The position numbers and the translations under genes were made by a program. Shown here piece by piece: positions 33,961-46,200 of a stretch of DNA of 64,000 nucleotides. The number at the start of each line of letters is the position of its first letter. The first letter of the stretch is position 1. The stretch is from contig NC_089737.1 of NCBI RefSeq assembly GCF_035083965.1, forward strand, positions 16,469,529 through 16,533,528. Direction: 5' to 3'. The notes under the pieces were generated by a model that was not told the origin of the DNA, did not search any database, and saw only the letters and a list, made by a program, of their open reading frames with translations. This DNA is from Branchiostoma lanceolatum (lineage: Eukaryota > Chordata > Leptocardii > Amphioxiformes > Branchiostomatidae).

Positions 33961-34207
33961 TCCATCACGATCTCCAAGCAGATGTGGAGAGGCGAAATCT
34001 TAACGTTTCTCAAGCTTTCTTTTTTCAGCGGGCCCTCCATTGTCCAATGCATTATGCCAAGGATAAAAATACATGTTACTCTTCGGGAACGGGAGGTTGA
34101 AAAATAATACAATCGTACAGATGTACAATGTGATCTAGAAAATCCAACTGAACATCAAACAAAATTGCTGGCTCATAGATTTCGATGAAATTTAGATACT
34201 GTATATA

Positions 34208-34451
34208 TAATACAATGCTAAACTTTTTTTTCGAACACTAAGGTATTCACGGATCGAATTTTCGACGACCACTGTCGCCTTCTTCAGGATCAATAATGAC
34301 CAATCACTGCCGAACGTAAACTCGCGAGAGTTACGGACATGTGACTTTATTGACACGTGTCATTGCGGATACGTGACGTCAGCAATTGGTCAAACGTGCC
34401 AGGAAGTTTGTAACGCCCACTGTCTCTGTTGAGTGACGGCTGGAGTGCCCT
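34208..34451 (-). mobile_element. Penelope-like element, 3' part, minus-strand copy (first arm)
   Basis: Together with 34452-34655 this is a 5'-truncated Penelope-like element read on the minus strand. Its 3' 244 bases are inverted against 34686-34931 at near identity. It carries the end of the coding frame and the 3' non-coding region. Confidence 0.85.
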
Positions 34452-34655
34452 GATGTATATGGCCTCCTTTATACCTCTCATAAAGTAGTCCTGCTCAGTG
34501 TCCAGTATTCTGACTTTGTCCAGCGAGACGGTATGGCCCGGAGATTCAATGTGGATGTGTTGAGAGACTTCAGACGAATGCGAGCTGGGGCGTTTGTGTT
34601 CAAGGAATCTGGTTCTCAACGAGCGTTCTGTCTCACCGATGTAGAGGCACTTCTG
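34362..34655 (-). pseudogene. GIY-YIG endonuclease end of a Penelope-like polyprotein
   Basis: The minus-strand frame has CLYIGETERSLRTRFLEHKR, the GIY-YIG core as found in Penelope-like elements, then EQDYFMRGIKEAIYIRALQP and LNRDSGRYKLPGTFDQLL, the usual C-terminus of that family. The reverse transcriptase is absent, so the copy is a dead remnant. The apparent start Met lies in unrelated filler sequence upstream of 34655. Confidence 0.88.
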
Positions 34656-34685
34656 TATTTCCGCCATATTGCAAACAGAGTCTGT

Positions 34686-34931
34686 AGGGCACTCCAGCCG
34701 TCACTCAACAGAGACAGTGGGCGTTACAAACTTCCTGGCACGTTTGACCAATTGCTGACGTCACGTATCCGCAATGACACGTGTCAATAAAGTCACGTGT
34801 CCGTAACTCTCGCGAGTTTACGTTCGGCAGTGATTGGTCATTATTGATCCTGAAGAAGGCGACAGTGGTCGTCGAAAATTCGATCCGTGAATACCTTAGT
34901 GTTGGAAAAAAAAGTTTAGCATTGTATTATG
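34686..34931 (+). mobile_element. Penelope-like element, 3' part, plus-strand copy (second arm)
   Basis: Inverted copy of 34208-34451 starting AGGGCACTCCAGCCG and ending AGTTTAGCATTGTATTA. The arms face each other with their 5' truncated ends, separated by 34452-34685. Confidence 0.88.
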
Positions 34932-35969
34932 ATTACTACCAACACAGATGAGCTTTCATTATAATCTAGATATTGTATGTTATGATAGGTGTCATCCCCC
35001 GACACCAGAGAATGGTATGTCCCAGAACTCAGGGAGTATAGAGCATTGAGCTGAGAGAGATCGGTATCAGTTACAGAGAGTTGACTGGAGAGATGGGCCC
35101 GAGAAGGGTGCCAGTCCTGCCAAGTGGAATAAAACATAGTTTGCAGAGATCTTTGGGTATCGCCTGATGTTTGAAAGAACCTTCGATTCGTAAGAATCCT
35201 CACACTGTTTATCACGTTGATAGCGGCAGGAAAATATAGCGGTTAGGGGAACATGGAGTGGGTCACGGCACTTAGTTTTAACAGTGGGAACAAACATCAC
35301 TGTCTCAAATATCAATTAATGATCAAATATTTGCGATGATGAAATTTTAGCTGTTATTCATAAATAAATTAAGTTATCAACAAGGAGGCGGCAGAGGCAG
35401 GACGATCTTCACAAGTCTCGGCCTAGTCTCGTGTTCTCGCGAGACTAGGTCACTCCGAGAACAAGACGTACAGTAGACGTCGAAAATTTGGAGGTTCGTA
35501 TCTCGTTACCTTTTCTAAGTCAATGATCGATGAATATTCTTGTAACTAAATTAAGTTACAGTTAACAAATCAAGAATTTTTAGTACAGTAACTACACCTT
35601 AGACTAGTAAGAGAAACAAATTTTTTTTCTTTAAGATTTTATGTTTTTTTGTCATCATAGAAATCTACCACGGTATTATAGCTGTAGTTTATCATCGACC
35701 CCGTTTTAGTGGCGTCGCCAAAAATAACATGAGGAGAGCGTGAAAGAAAGCAGCGAAACAAAATACATACGGTTGTTGAAGACCCTCGTTCAAACCAAAA
35801 GTAGATTAAAACCGAACAGAGAGACATTGATCCCTCGTTGTATAAAATTCCACAGTACAAGAAATGGAATGAAATTATGTTTTTCAGCTAAACGATGCTG
35901 TTCAGCGAGTTTTAGCGAATTCTGAGGCAAAACTTTAGCGTTGCATTTAGCTGCCGTGGAAAACATGAG
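34932..35969. other. No recognised gene upstream of YEATS2
   Basis: No supported exon. CTACCAACACAGATGAGCTTTCA at 34938-34960 matches the end of the repeat at 4790-4812. A CTCGCGAGACTAGG word, an imperfect palindrome with GTCTCG, sits near 35424-35450. Confidence 0.4.
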
Positions 35970-36026
35970 AGGTCATAGGTCACCGTCAGCGCAGGAACCC
36001 AAATCCGCCCGAAAACAGACGACAAG
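35970..36026 (+). promoter_or_regulatory. Candidate YEATS2 first (non-coding) exon with a DR1 site
   Basis: A perfect AGGTCATAGGTCA lies at 35970-35982, followed by CGTCAGCGCAGGAACC and a donor GACAAG|GTGAGA (exon end 36026). The next good acceptor in the right direction is at 37201-37202, directly before the coding start at 37243. The start of this exon cannot be fixed. Confidence 0.45.
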
Positions 36027-36455
36027 GTGAGAAATTTTACCCCGTTTCTGCCGTAATTCAGTAATTGTAATCATATAAGCCACCGCTTTAGTTCAGCAAA
36101 AACATATTTGTGGGATCTAGACCACAGGAGCGGTTTTCCAGACGTTAGAATGTCTGATTTCTAAGCGCTAAAGTGACGATATACGGTACGGAAATATGAG
36201 AGTTTTCAAACGTGTGTTGTTACATGTGGGTTAGGGTGGGGACTGTGGTACTCAGACGAGCTTCTATACTTTGGTACAGAAATTACTACGTCTGTTTTAA
36301 ACAGTGTAAATGGTTCAGTGTAAGAAGAAGTTACGGTAAGGTTTGCTGTGGTGAATTTGTAGGTGTGTGTTTGTGTTGTGGTGTGCATTTGTCAGTGTAA
36401 AGCTGAAGGGTAGAGGGGGTGTGGCATGGATGTGGACCGTTCCATTATGTATAAA

Positions 36456-36612
36456 ATTCGCGGTTCCGACTACACATGTGCAGTGTCAACGGTGAAGGCC
36501 ACTGAGAAGTAAACAAACCCGTTTGGGCATTGTTATGCAAATGTAGACAAATTGTTTACAAGTCAGGGGCCTTCGCCTTTGACACTGCACATGCGTAGTC
36601 GGAACTGCGAAT
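36456..36612. mobile_element. Foldback MITE with about 45-bp inverted ends
   Basis: Left ATTCGCGGTTCCGACTACAC and right, read inversely, ATTCGCAGTTCCGACTACGC; the complementarity continues through GTGCAGTGTCAA and GAAGGCC. The spacer is about 65 bases. A more diverged relative may be the inverted repeat at 62163-62337. Confidence 0.75.
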
Positions 36613-37242
36613 GGGCTTATGATAATACTGTATCTGTGAAATGTGTTGTACAGCTGGTGTGACCAAACCCCTACCTAAGTTTCTCACCATCTTATGATTA
36701 ATGAACACCAATAACATCAAATGATTGACCTGTCACACTTAGCATTTAAGACCTTAACACATTGAAGTCCAAGTGATCTTCAAAACTATCCATGGAATAC
36801 AAACCAGTAACAATACACAGCTTGTTCCATGTGACTGTGAACTAGCTATAGGATACAGATTTTTGGTTTATTTCTTTGTCCGACATAATCATAAATGGGA
36901 AAACACATAGCACAGCAGTTTTGTACAGTAAGTACTGCGTAAGACAGGACTAGGTTTTGAACCACTCACACCAGGAAGGACCCCTACTTGTATCCATAAG
37001 TGTGGTGGGTTCTTTAACGTGCCTGACGTGTGGCTCTCCTTCAAGTCAAACATGGGGCCTCAAGATCACAATACTTCAAACACGTTTTAGGCTACAAGTT
37101 AGGTAAGAGAAAGCTGGCTGTGGAATCTACACTTGTACTGGTGCGCACATGTAGCTAACAGAGTCAATAATGAGCCCTCCCCTGGTGTGTTTTCCATAAC
37201 AGAGCTTCTCTGCTGAGGTCGTGACCGGCTGACCCTGCCGCC

Positions 37243-40200
37243 ATGTCGGGGAAACGCCCTTCAGACGACCTTGACCCTGACTACCAGGACGTCGTCCAGC
37301 CCAACAAGCGGCTCAGGTCCATGCAGCAGGATGGTGAGTTGTCATGGTCTCACTCTGCTGTTTTTTTTGTAACATTGGGGCTGTAGTTATCACATGTGTT
37401 TTTCCAATCAGGAATCAATGCTGATGGAGATTGTTAGGTCTCACACTGCAGTTTTTCCTGTGACATTAATTTTGTAGGTCTCACATGTGTGTTTCTCCCC
37501 TCAGCCAAGGACGCGAAGGTGCATAAGATCATAAGGTCTCACTCCGAAGTTTTTCCCGTGGCATTGGTGTTGTAGTCTCACATGTGTGTTTGTCATTTTA
37601 GCCAAGGACGCGACGGTGCGTAAGATCGTGACGATCATCAAGGACCAGTTCTCGCAGGAGATCCGGAACAAGGAGAGGGAGATCGAGGTCATCGACGAGG
37701 TAACGACCTTTCACCTTTGACATGAGAAATATTGTAACTTTATCATGGTTGTTTGTAGGTAACACTGCGTAGGCCTATAATCCTGTTGGCATTCTGAATA
37801 ATTCTTGAAGACAACAGTCGTGTTGGACTTGGGAGAGTTGGGGTACAGCTGGGAGGAAGCGAGACACAGACACTGGACAGGAGCTCGAGGGAGTGGGAAG
37901 CTGTAGTGCATCGGCACCAGTGGAACTTGCAGGGCTACCTTAGTCTGCTTGCATAGTGATCCTGTTGGCATTTGGAATGGATGAAATGAAGTAGGATAAA
38001 GTGCTATCATGGAGGAATCTCTCTGGATTGGTTCGAGCGGGAGCTCTAACTAATTAAGTAAGTAAGTAAGAAATGAAGTGAAAATCGTTTGTTTATTTGT
38101 TTTTGTTGTTATTTTCAACCATATCCACCAGGTGCGAGGCATGCTGGACAAAAGTGAAAGTTGTTTATTTGTTTATGTCTCCCCAGCGAATCCACCAGGC
38201 GCGAGGCATGCTGGACCGTCTCCGAGCCTGCATCATCGCCAGTTACTACGGAGGAGTCGGGCAGAAACCCAGCGAGGTGAGACAAAAGACAACGGATGCT
38301 GTCTGAAACGTCTAACTGTTTTAAACTATTGATATTGTGAATGAGTAACTGTCAGTTCGCATTCTGTAATTCTTGTTTCTTTCACTGTAACTTTATGTTC
38401 ACTGTTTTCACGGTCACGTCTGTAGTGTGAACTTATCATTACCGTGAAAATACCTGTTGTAAGCAGTGTTCTCGCCAGCCTGAAATTTTTACCCGTCCTT
38501 TCAATCTTGCTTGAGGGAAGAACATATCGAGCGCCGAAGGCGCGAGGCGTCGCGCCGGAGGCGTGACCATCCTAGGGGGGTCCGGGGGTATTCTCCCCCG
38601 GAAAATTTTGGAATCTAGACCCTCTGAAACGCTATTTCCTGCATTTTGAGGGGCAAATTTCCTGGTAGAATAAGCATAGTTTAATGACATCTCTTTCGGT
38701 GAAAAATTACACAAGGGTTTCAGGCTTAATTTTGGGGGGAGGCGTGCCGTCATCGCGGTAACATCGAATGTTCACAAACAAGCTACATTTCTATGTTGTA
38801 TACAATCGGCAAAGAAAAGAAAATCAAGCACAACAAAACTTTATTACGTATCTACGTCCTACAAAAAATACACACAGAATAAGTCGGCAAAAACAAAATT
38901 TTTCAACACTTGTCCCGTATGCTCCCTGTAATGTCCTTGTGTAATCATTGAACATAATGAGGAATTTGACACCCTACTTTGAGAAAGAACGCCATAAAGA
39001 CGTCCATTTTCCCCCCCATGTTTTCCACGGTTAATTTCTCCGGTAACTGCACTGAATGTCTTCAAAAGTTGTCGATTCAAGTCTTCCAACAGCCGCTTCG
39101 TCGTGCGATCCTTGCGATCCCCGCCATTCCCCTAACATCTCGCAAATTCACGCTTAGCTGAAATCACGCGAGTAGCGAGACTCGCATGTCATTGGTCGGT
39201 TTTTCTTGACGCGACGGAGACAAGCACTGTGATTGGTGAAATAGAATATCTGACGCCTGTTTACCATTTCTTACGGGAAGAAAGCACATGCAACTCAGCC
39301 GCCGCGGCTTGAAACTTTAATAAAGTTTTACAGATTACAGAAAGCCTGATAGCTATACGAATATTTCTGAATTTTTAGGCTTCCTTGATAACAATAACTG
39401 ACCGTGAACCGAGAGCGACAAAACAGAAATAAACGTCAGCCCGATGCGACCAGCCAAAACTGTGGGGAGGGCGGCGCATGACGCCGAGTTTTCGGCGGCC
39501 ACCAAATATCCACCACGGCGCTCTTTGTGTGTGGCTGGGGTTGTCGCCGGCGGGCATTAGAAATGATCTAGATCGCCATCGTCGCGAACTTCCGGTGATT
39601 CTCTGGAGTTTTTACAAAATTCTAAACTCTGTCTAAATATTTTTACATACCGATTTTTGTCCATTAAAAATGACGGGTTGGGCAAAAATTTTGTCCGTCA
39701 TGAGCGACAAAAACCCGTCAAATGACGGGAGGACGGGCGCTGGCGAGAACACTGGTTGTAAGTATTATGATTCCTTCACACATCTCTAAATCACTTGCCG
39801 CCACCGTGAAGTTAAAGTTCAGTAAAAATGTCTATTTTCCTTACACCGTGAAATTTTGCTCTGATGAAGATAAAGTGAAGTGCTGTATCTTATTACCTAC
39901 ATGTCTAACCTTCATCAATGTACATTTATTCTAAACTTGCTGATTTTGTTTCTGTCCAGCCTCCTGACCCGAACACTGCCAACCACCCTGCCATCAAGAA
40001 GCTGACTGATAGGCCCAAGGCTGCTGCATCGACCAATCAGAATGAGGAATCTGAAAGCTCCAACCAATCAGCAGAGGCCTCTCAGGAGGAGCTGCCGGAG
40101 GAAAGCGATGCCGGGCTGCCCAGTCTGGAGGAGATCTGTGATTCTGTCGATAAGGTAAAAAAGTTTCTGCAAATATTCGGTGAAAAATGATTTCTGTAAA

Positions 40201-43200
40201 AATCAGATTAGTAACAGCATATCAAGATGAGAAGAAATCTAACCAAAATAGCAACTTTTCCTCGAGCACCCCCCAGTTTAATTCCAGAGATCCAGTTTAA
40301 TTCCAGATGCAGAGTGACCTCCCATACATGTATCTCCGCAACCTTACACCCAGATGGGCTAATATTGTAAGACAAAAGTCACGTACTAGGTACGTTGATG
40401 AAGGTTAGACATCCAGGTAATAAGATACACAATTGTTAATCTTGAGTTTTGAAAAAGATAAAAGTATCTTCTCCTTGTGGTCTGTGATTGGGATACTGTC
40501 TTGATGTTTGACCTTTTGCAAATCACTTGAGTGACTTTTCTTTGAACTTATTTCTGTCCCCACAGGCTGACCCCGCCCCTGCCCCGCCCACCCAGGACTC
40601 GACCAATGACAGCGGGTTTGACTTTGCGGAGGTTCTGGGGAGGAAGAGCGGAGGGCCGAGTCGGTTCTGCGTCAAGAAACGCATCATCGTGGGAAACGTC
40701 TCCAAGTAAGTCGCCTGGGGCAGAGATGTCTGGAAGGAAGGATAGCTAATCTTGTTCATGGGTTTATTGTGATTCAACATCTAAATGAAAGTGTTGATCT
40801 TATTTCTTACAAAGTGTGATTTATCTATCTACTTGTCTATCTTGAATTGTGCGGGAAATTCCTCTAGCCAGCTTTGACCAGTTTCCAAGGGACCCCCATG
40901 TCAGGGAAACAGAATGCAAACTTTTGAGAGAAAGTCTGAAATTTTATGATCTGTAACAGTTCTTGACGCCTTTTGTGCTGTATTTCATTAACTTTGAAAC
41001 ATACGGTATGTCAGATGAAGCTTGATCTTTTCAGAAACAAATATTAGGAGCCGAATTCTAACTAGAATTGTTTTGATTGATTTGATTGAGTGGTTTACTG
41101 ATTGATTGATTGATTGGTGTTTTGTCCAGGTACATAACGGCAGACAAGCGAGAAGAGAACGACCAGTCGACCCACAAGTGGATGGTTTACGTTCGCGGCC
41201 CGAGAGAGGTCAGGGGTCATAGTTCATGTTCGTGTCATAGTTCGTGTTGAAAGCTACATATAGAGGTCAGAGTAAGGGGCAGGTTGATATAATATGGTAA
41301 TTTATGATTTTATTTTTGAGTCCACAGCAGCGTGGCTGTGCTATCAGTGGAATAAATATTATAGTGTGTAGAGGTCTTTGTGTGTTCGACTGATGCTTTG
41401 GAAAGGACCTGGTTACACAGACAATGTCATCATCCACAATATTGTACATTCTAGTTTTAGTATTGGTCTAAATGACTTTTGGTACCAAAGCATGCTCAGA
41501 TTTTCTGTCTTTAGAAAGTTTCTGTGTTGTGTTGATTTGCAGGCGCCCAGAATCGACCACTTTGTGAAGAAGGTGTGGTTCTACCTGCACCCCAGCTACC
41601 GGCCCAACGACCTGGTGGAGATCAGGTAAAACACCCCTGCTGAACAATGGGATCTTCCTTGTTTTGTCTTAGTTCGACCACTCCTGCTTGAACTCAGGAC
41701 CAAACCACTTCAAAACGACCACTAAGTTGTTGCAGTTGTTATAACTTATATATACTGTGCCAAATAGAGAACACATTATAGAATACTAGTATCAAGTAAT
41801 GTCAAAACAAGCAGAAAACGTTCAATCACTTGCATGAAAATACTCCTCTTTAAGTTTAACAATGAAGACTGTATTTATTAATTTATTTCGGTTTTATCTA
41901 GCCAGGGTGGCCCATCTCAGTGTAGTAAAACACTGCATTACCAGACTATTCTGCTTGAACAGATAGTACATCTAAACTATGTGAACCATTTTAGAGGCAA
42001 TCGTGGCATACATGTATGTGTGGTAGACACAAAAGAAATAATAATGAAACTGAAGCCAAAACCGAGTTGCTTTCAGTGTGTCAACTGTTCATTTGTGCTG
42101 TGACTGCCACAATATATGTCGGCTAATGCTACCCTTCCTCATCTCACTGCCCCCCTCCCACACAAACATCTCACTGTCCCTTCCTGTTCCAGCGAGCCCC
42201 CCTTCCACCTGACGCGGCGCGGCTGGGGGGAGTTTCCCGTCCGCGTGCAGCTGCACTTCGTCGACCCCCGGCACAAGAAGGTCGACATCATCCACCAGCT
42301 CAAGGTCAGTCAGGGGGAACAAGGACAAACTGTAATGGGAGACCAACAGTGCCTATAAACTTTGGTAGGAGACCAGCAGGGCCTATAAACTTTGGTACAC
42401 TACTAAAAATGATTTGTCTTGTTTTTTCTAGTTTTCTTGTTTTTACTTAATTCGTGGACAAATTTTCTTGAATGAAGAACTTCCTTGAAAATGATAAGAA
42501 TAAATAAGAAAAGCACAACAGACCATTCCAAGAATCTTGTCTTGTAAATTCTCACAACAAGAAACATTTTCTTATTTTTCTTAAATAAAGAAATAATTTC
42601 TATAAAGGATTTTCTCTCATAAGAATTTTCTAGAAATTAAAGTTAAAAGTTCTTGTTTTTCTTGAATGGAGAATCTATTTCTTGCCATGTATAAGAAAAT
42701 ACAAGAATTTTTCTCTCCCCTATCTTCTTTTTCTGGTAGTAAGAAAAAACAAGAATTCAAAATTATGAAAACAAGTAACAACTAGAATTTTGTTCTTGAG
42801 TGGTCTTGATTTTTGTATCAAGAAACCTTAAGAAAGAAATTCTTGTTTTTCTTGGGATGTTTAAGAAAATAGAAGAATTTTCTTCTTGCCTTTCTTGAGG
42901 TATCCTGCTTAGAAAAACGAGAATTTTTAAGATATTTAAACTAGAAGACAAAGCTCGAGTCATAACTAGAATAATAATCTTGAATGTTATTGATTTTTGT
43001 ATCCAGAAACTTTGAGAAAGAAATTCTTGTTTTTCTTGGGATGTTTAAGAAAATAGAAGAATTTTCTTCTTGCCTTTCTTGAGGTATCCTGCTTAGAAAA
43101 TCAAGAATTTTCAAGATATTTAAACTTGAAGACAAAGTTCGAGTCATAACTAGAATTATATTCTTGAATTTTCTTATTTTTCATATCAAGAAACTTTGAG

Positions 43201-46200
43201 CAAGGCAATTCTTGTTTTTCTTGATAATAATACTTGAAGAAATACAAGAAATACTTTGAAATTCTTATTTTAACTCGTATAATATAATGGTTGTTTCCTG
43301 GCTAAGATGAGGCTATTGCAAGAAAAAGAAGCCAAGTTAAATTTTCTTTAAAAATCTTGATTGTTCTAGCAAATATCTGCATAAAATTTTGACCAATGGC
43401 AACACTTGCCATGTGATCTTTTCCTAACTCCTGATTGGTGGAATCGAATCCCACTGGCAGTTGACAGTAGGGCCAAAGCTGTGAGAAGTTCATGCCTTCA
43501 AGTGCTGTTCACTTCTAGTTCTATTTGTATTAATTGAAGACTCAAGTCAGTTTCAAAGTCAAAACCCAGGTACAAGAGAACATATACAAGATGGGGATCA
43601 TGGTCTGAGGCTGCAGCAGATGCCAAATTTTGCACGGAAAGACTGGATAGCAGTATGGAAAAGGTAAGTGCCCCCCTCCCCACCCGACTATATGAAAATC
43701 AGTTCAACTTTATTTATCATATGAAAAAAACTAAGTTAAAGGGCCCCTGGATGGTTTAATCATCAAAAGCATCAAGCATTAGAGATAATGATAAGTAAAG
43801 CCTCTTTGGGTCCAACTCAAAACATCTTTTTGGCCGAAGAATTAATAGATTTTAATCAAAAAGCGATCCGCACACATAGGAAGATTACATTCCACCGCTG
43901 AGGGGTGGACTATTTTAATTGTATTGTTTCTGGAAACATATATAAGGATAGGTTAAAGAATGATAAAACATATGATTTGCTTTGTGAAGAAATCATTTCA
44001 ATTGGAACTTTCAGTTCTAGAAGCTGGAAGTTAGTTAGCTCAACTCAAAAAGTAAAAATTAATGACATAGTCTTCATTTTTTCCCCCAGATGTTGGAAGA
44101 TCATTTGAATGCCAATGGGAATGCCAAGTCAACAGAAATGGGCTTCAACAAGTTGAAGGGTTTGGTTTCCGTAGTCGAAGATCATCATCCAAGTCAGATG
44201 AGGCTGCTCTATACCACCTTCCAAGACGATAAAGGATTATATATTATGAAATATATCATATGTAATAAATCATATAGCATGTTAATTACATAGCAGTTTG
44301 TAATCTTTATGTTCTTTCAGTTTCAGAATGCTTTGTATCAAAATTAGTTTTGGTATTTGTACAACAATACATGTATTGTATAATTATATATTATTATTAT
44401 ACCTATTATTTTTGAAAAAATACACTGTAAAGCTTTGCCAATGTCATTTTTTTACCATAGTCCACAATTTACAGAAATATTAAGCCATCAACATGTCATT
44501 TTAACTGTAACTCTTGGAGTGAGATTCTTCTTGTAAGAACATCAGTCTTATAATTATATTATAAGAGTAAGAAAACATTTCTAGGTAGCAAGAATTGTGT
44601 TCTTGAAGTAAGAAAAGTATTCTTGTTGTAAGAAGATTAATCTTAGAAGTCAGCTAACATTTCTTGACAGCAAGAATTGTGCTCTTGGTGTAAGAAAAGT
44701 ATTCTTGGTGTAAGAATATTAATCTTAAAAGTAACAAAAAAATTCTTGGCAGCAAGAATTGTGCTCTTGATTTAAGAAAAGTATTCTTATTGTAAGAAGA
44801 TTAATCTTAGAAGTAAGAAAAAAATTCTTGGCAGCAAGAATTGTGCTCTTGGTATAAGAAAAGTATTCTTGTTGTAAGAAGATTAATCTTAGAAGTAAGC
44901 AAACATTTCTTGACAGCAAGAATTGTGCTCTTGATGTAAGAAAAGTATCCTTGGTATAAGAATATTAATCTTAGAAGTAAGAAAAAAATTCTTGGCAGCA
45001 AGAATTGTGCTCTTGATATAAGAAAAGTATTCTTGTTGTAAGAAGATTAATCTTAGAAGTAAGCAAACATTTCTTGACAGCAAGAATTCTGCTCTTGATG
45101 TAAGAAAAATATTCTTGGTGTAAGAATATTAATCTTAGAAGTAAGCAAACATTTCTTTGTAGCAAAAATTGTGCTCTTGATGTAAGAATATTAATCTTAG
45201 AAGTAAGAAAACATTTCTTGGCAATAAACAATCTTTGCTCTTGATGTAAGAAAAGTGTGCTTATTTTAAGAAGATCAATCTTAGAAGTAAGAAAGCATTT
45301 TCTAGGCAGCAAGAATCATGTTCTTGAGGTGAGAAAAATATTCTTTGTTTAAGAAGATCAGCTCTAGAAGTAAGAAAGTATTTCTAGGCGATAACAATTT
45401 TTGCCCCTGAAGCGAGAAAAGGATTCTTGATGTAAGAAGATAAATCTTGATGTAAGAAAACATTTCTCAGCAATAAGCATGTTTGGTCTTGAAGTGAGGA
45501 AAATATTCTTAGTGTAAGAACCTACATCTTGAAAATAAGAAAAAGCAGTTCTAGGTCTTGAGAAGAGAAATGCATTCTTGTTATAAGAACATAAAGCTTA
45601 AAGGGAAGAAAACCTTTCTTCGCAGTAAGAATTTTGGTCTTGAGATAAGAAAAAAAGTCTTGGTGTAAGAACCTAAATCTTAGAAATAAGAAAGTAGTTC
45701 TTGCTATCAAGAATTTTGGTCTTAAGAAGAGAAATGCATTCTTAGTATAAGAACCTCAGATCCAGGTGTCTGAATCAAGAATATACATAGAAGAAAAATC
45801 TTACTGCAAGAATTACTTTCCGGCAGTAACCAAGGTCATTTTTATAAGAAAGATTATCTTACTACAAGAAAAAGTTCAGTAAGTAAAAAATTGCTTAATT
45901 CGTGGACAAAACCTTTTTCTTGAATACAGAAAAATTTGCTTGCATGAAGTAATATTTTTCTGTATGGAAGAAAAAACTAGAATACAAGAAATTGTATTTT
46001 TGGCAGTGTAGGAGACCAGCAGTGCCAATAAACTTTGGTAAGAGACCAGCAGCATCTGTAAACTTTGGTAGGAGACCAGCAGCATCTGTAAACTTTGGTA
46101 GGAGACCAACAGCACCTATAAACTTTGTTTGGGGACCAACAGTGTGAGAAAACACTAGTGGGAGACCATGCTACTGTTAAGAAATGTTGACAAAATTCAG

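Noticed and set aside
44725-45312. Series of minus-strand 64-113-residue frames 82 bases apart
   Set aside because: They arise from the 82-bp repeats and have no protein features.
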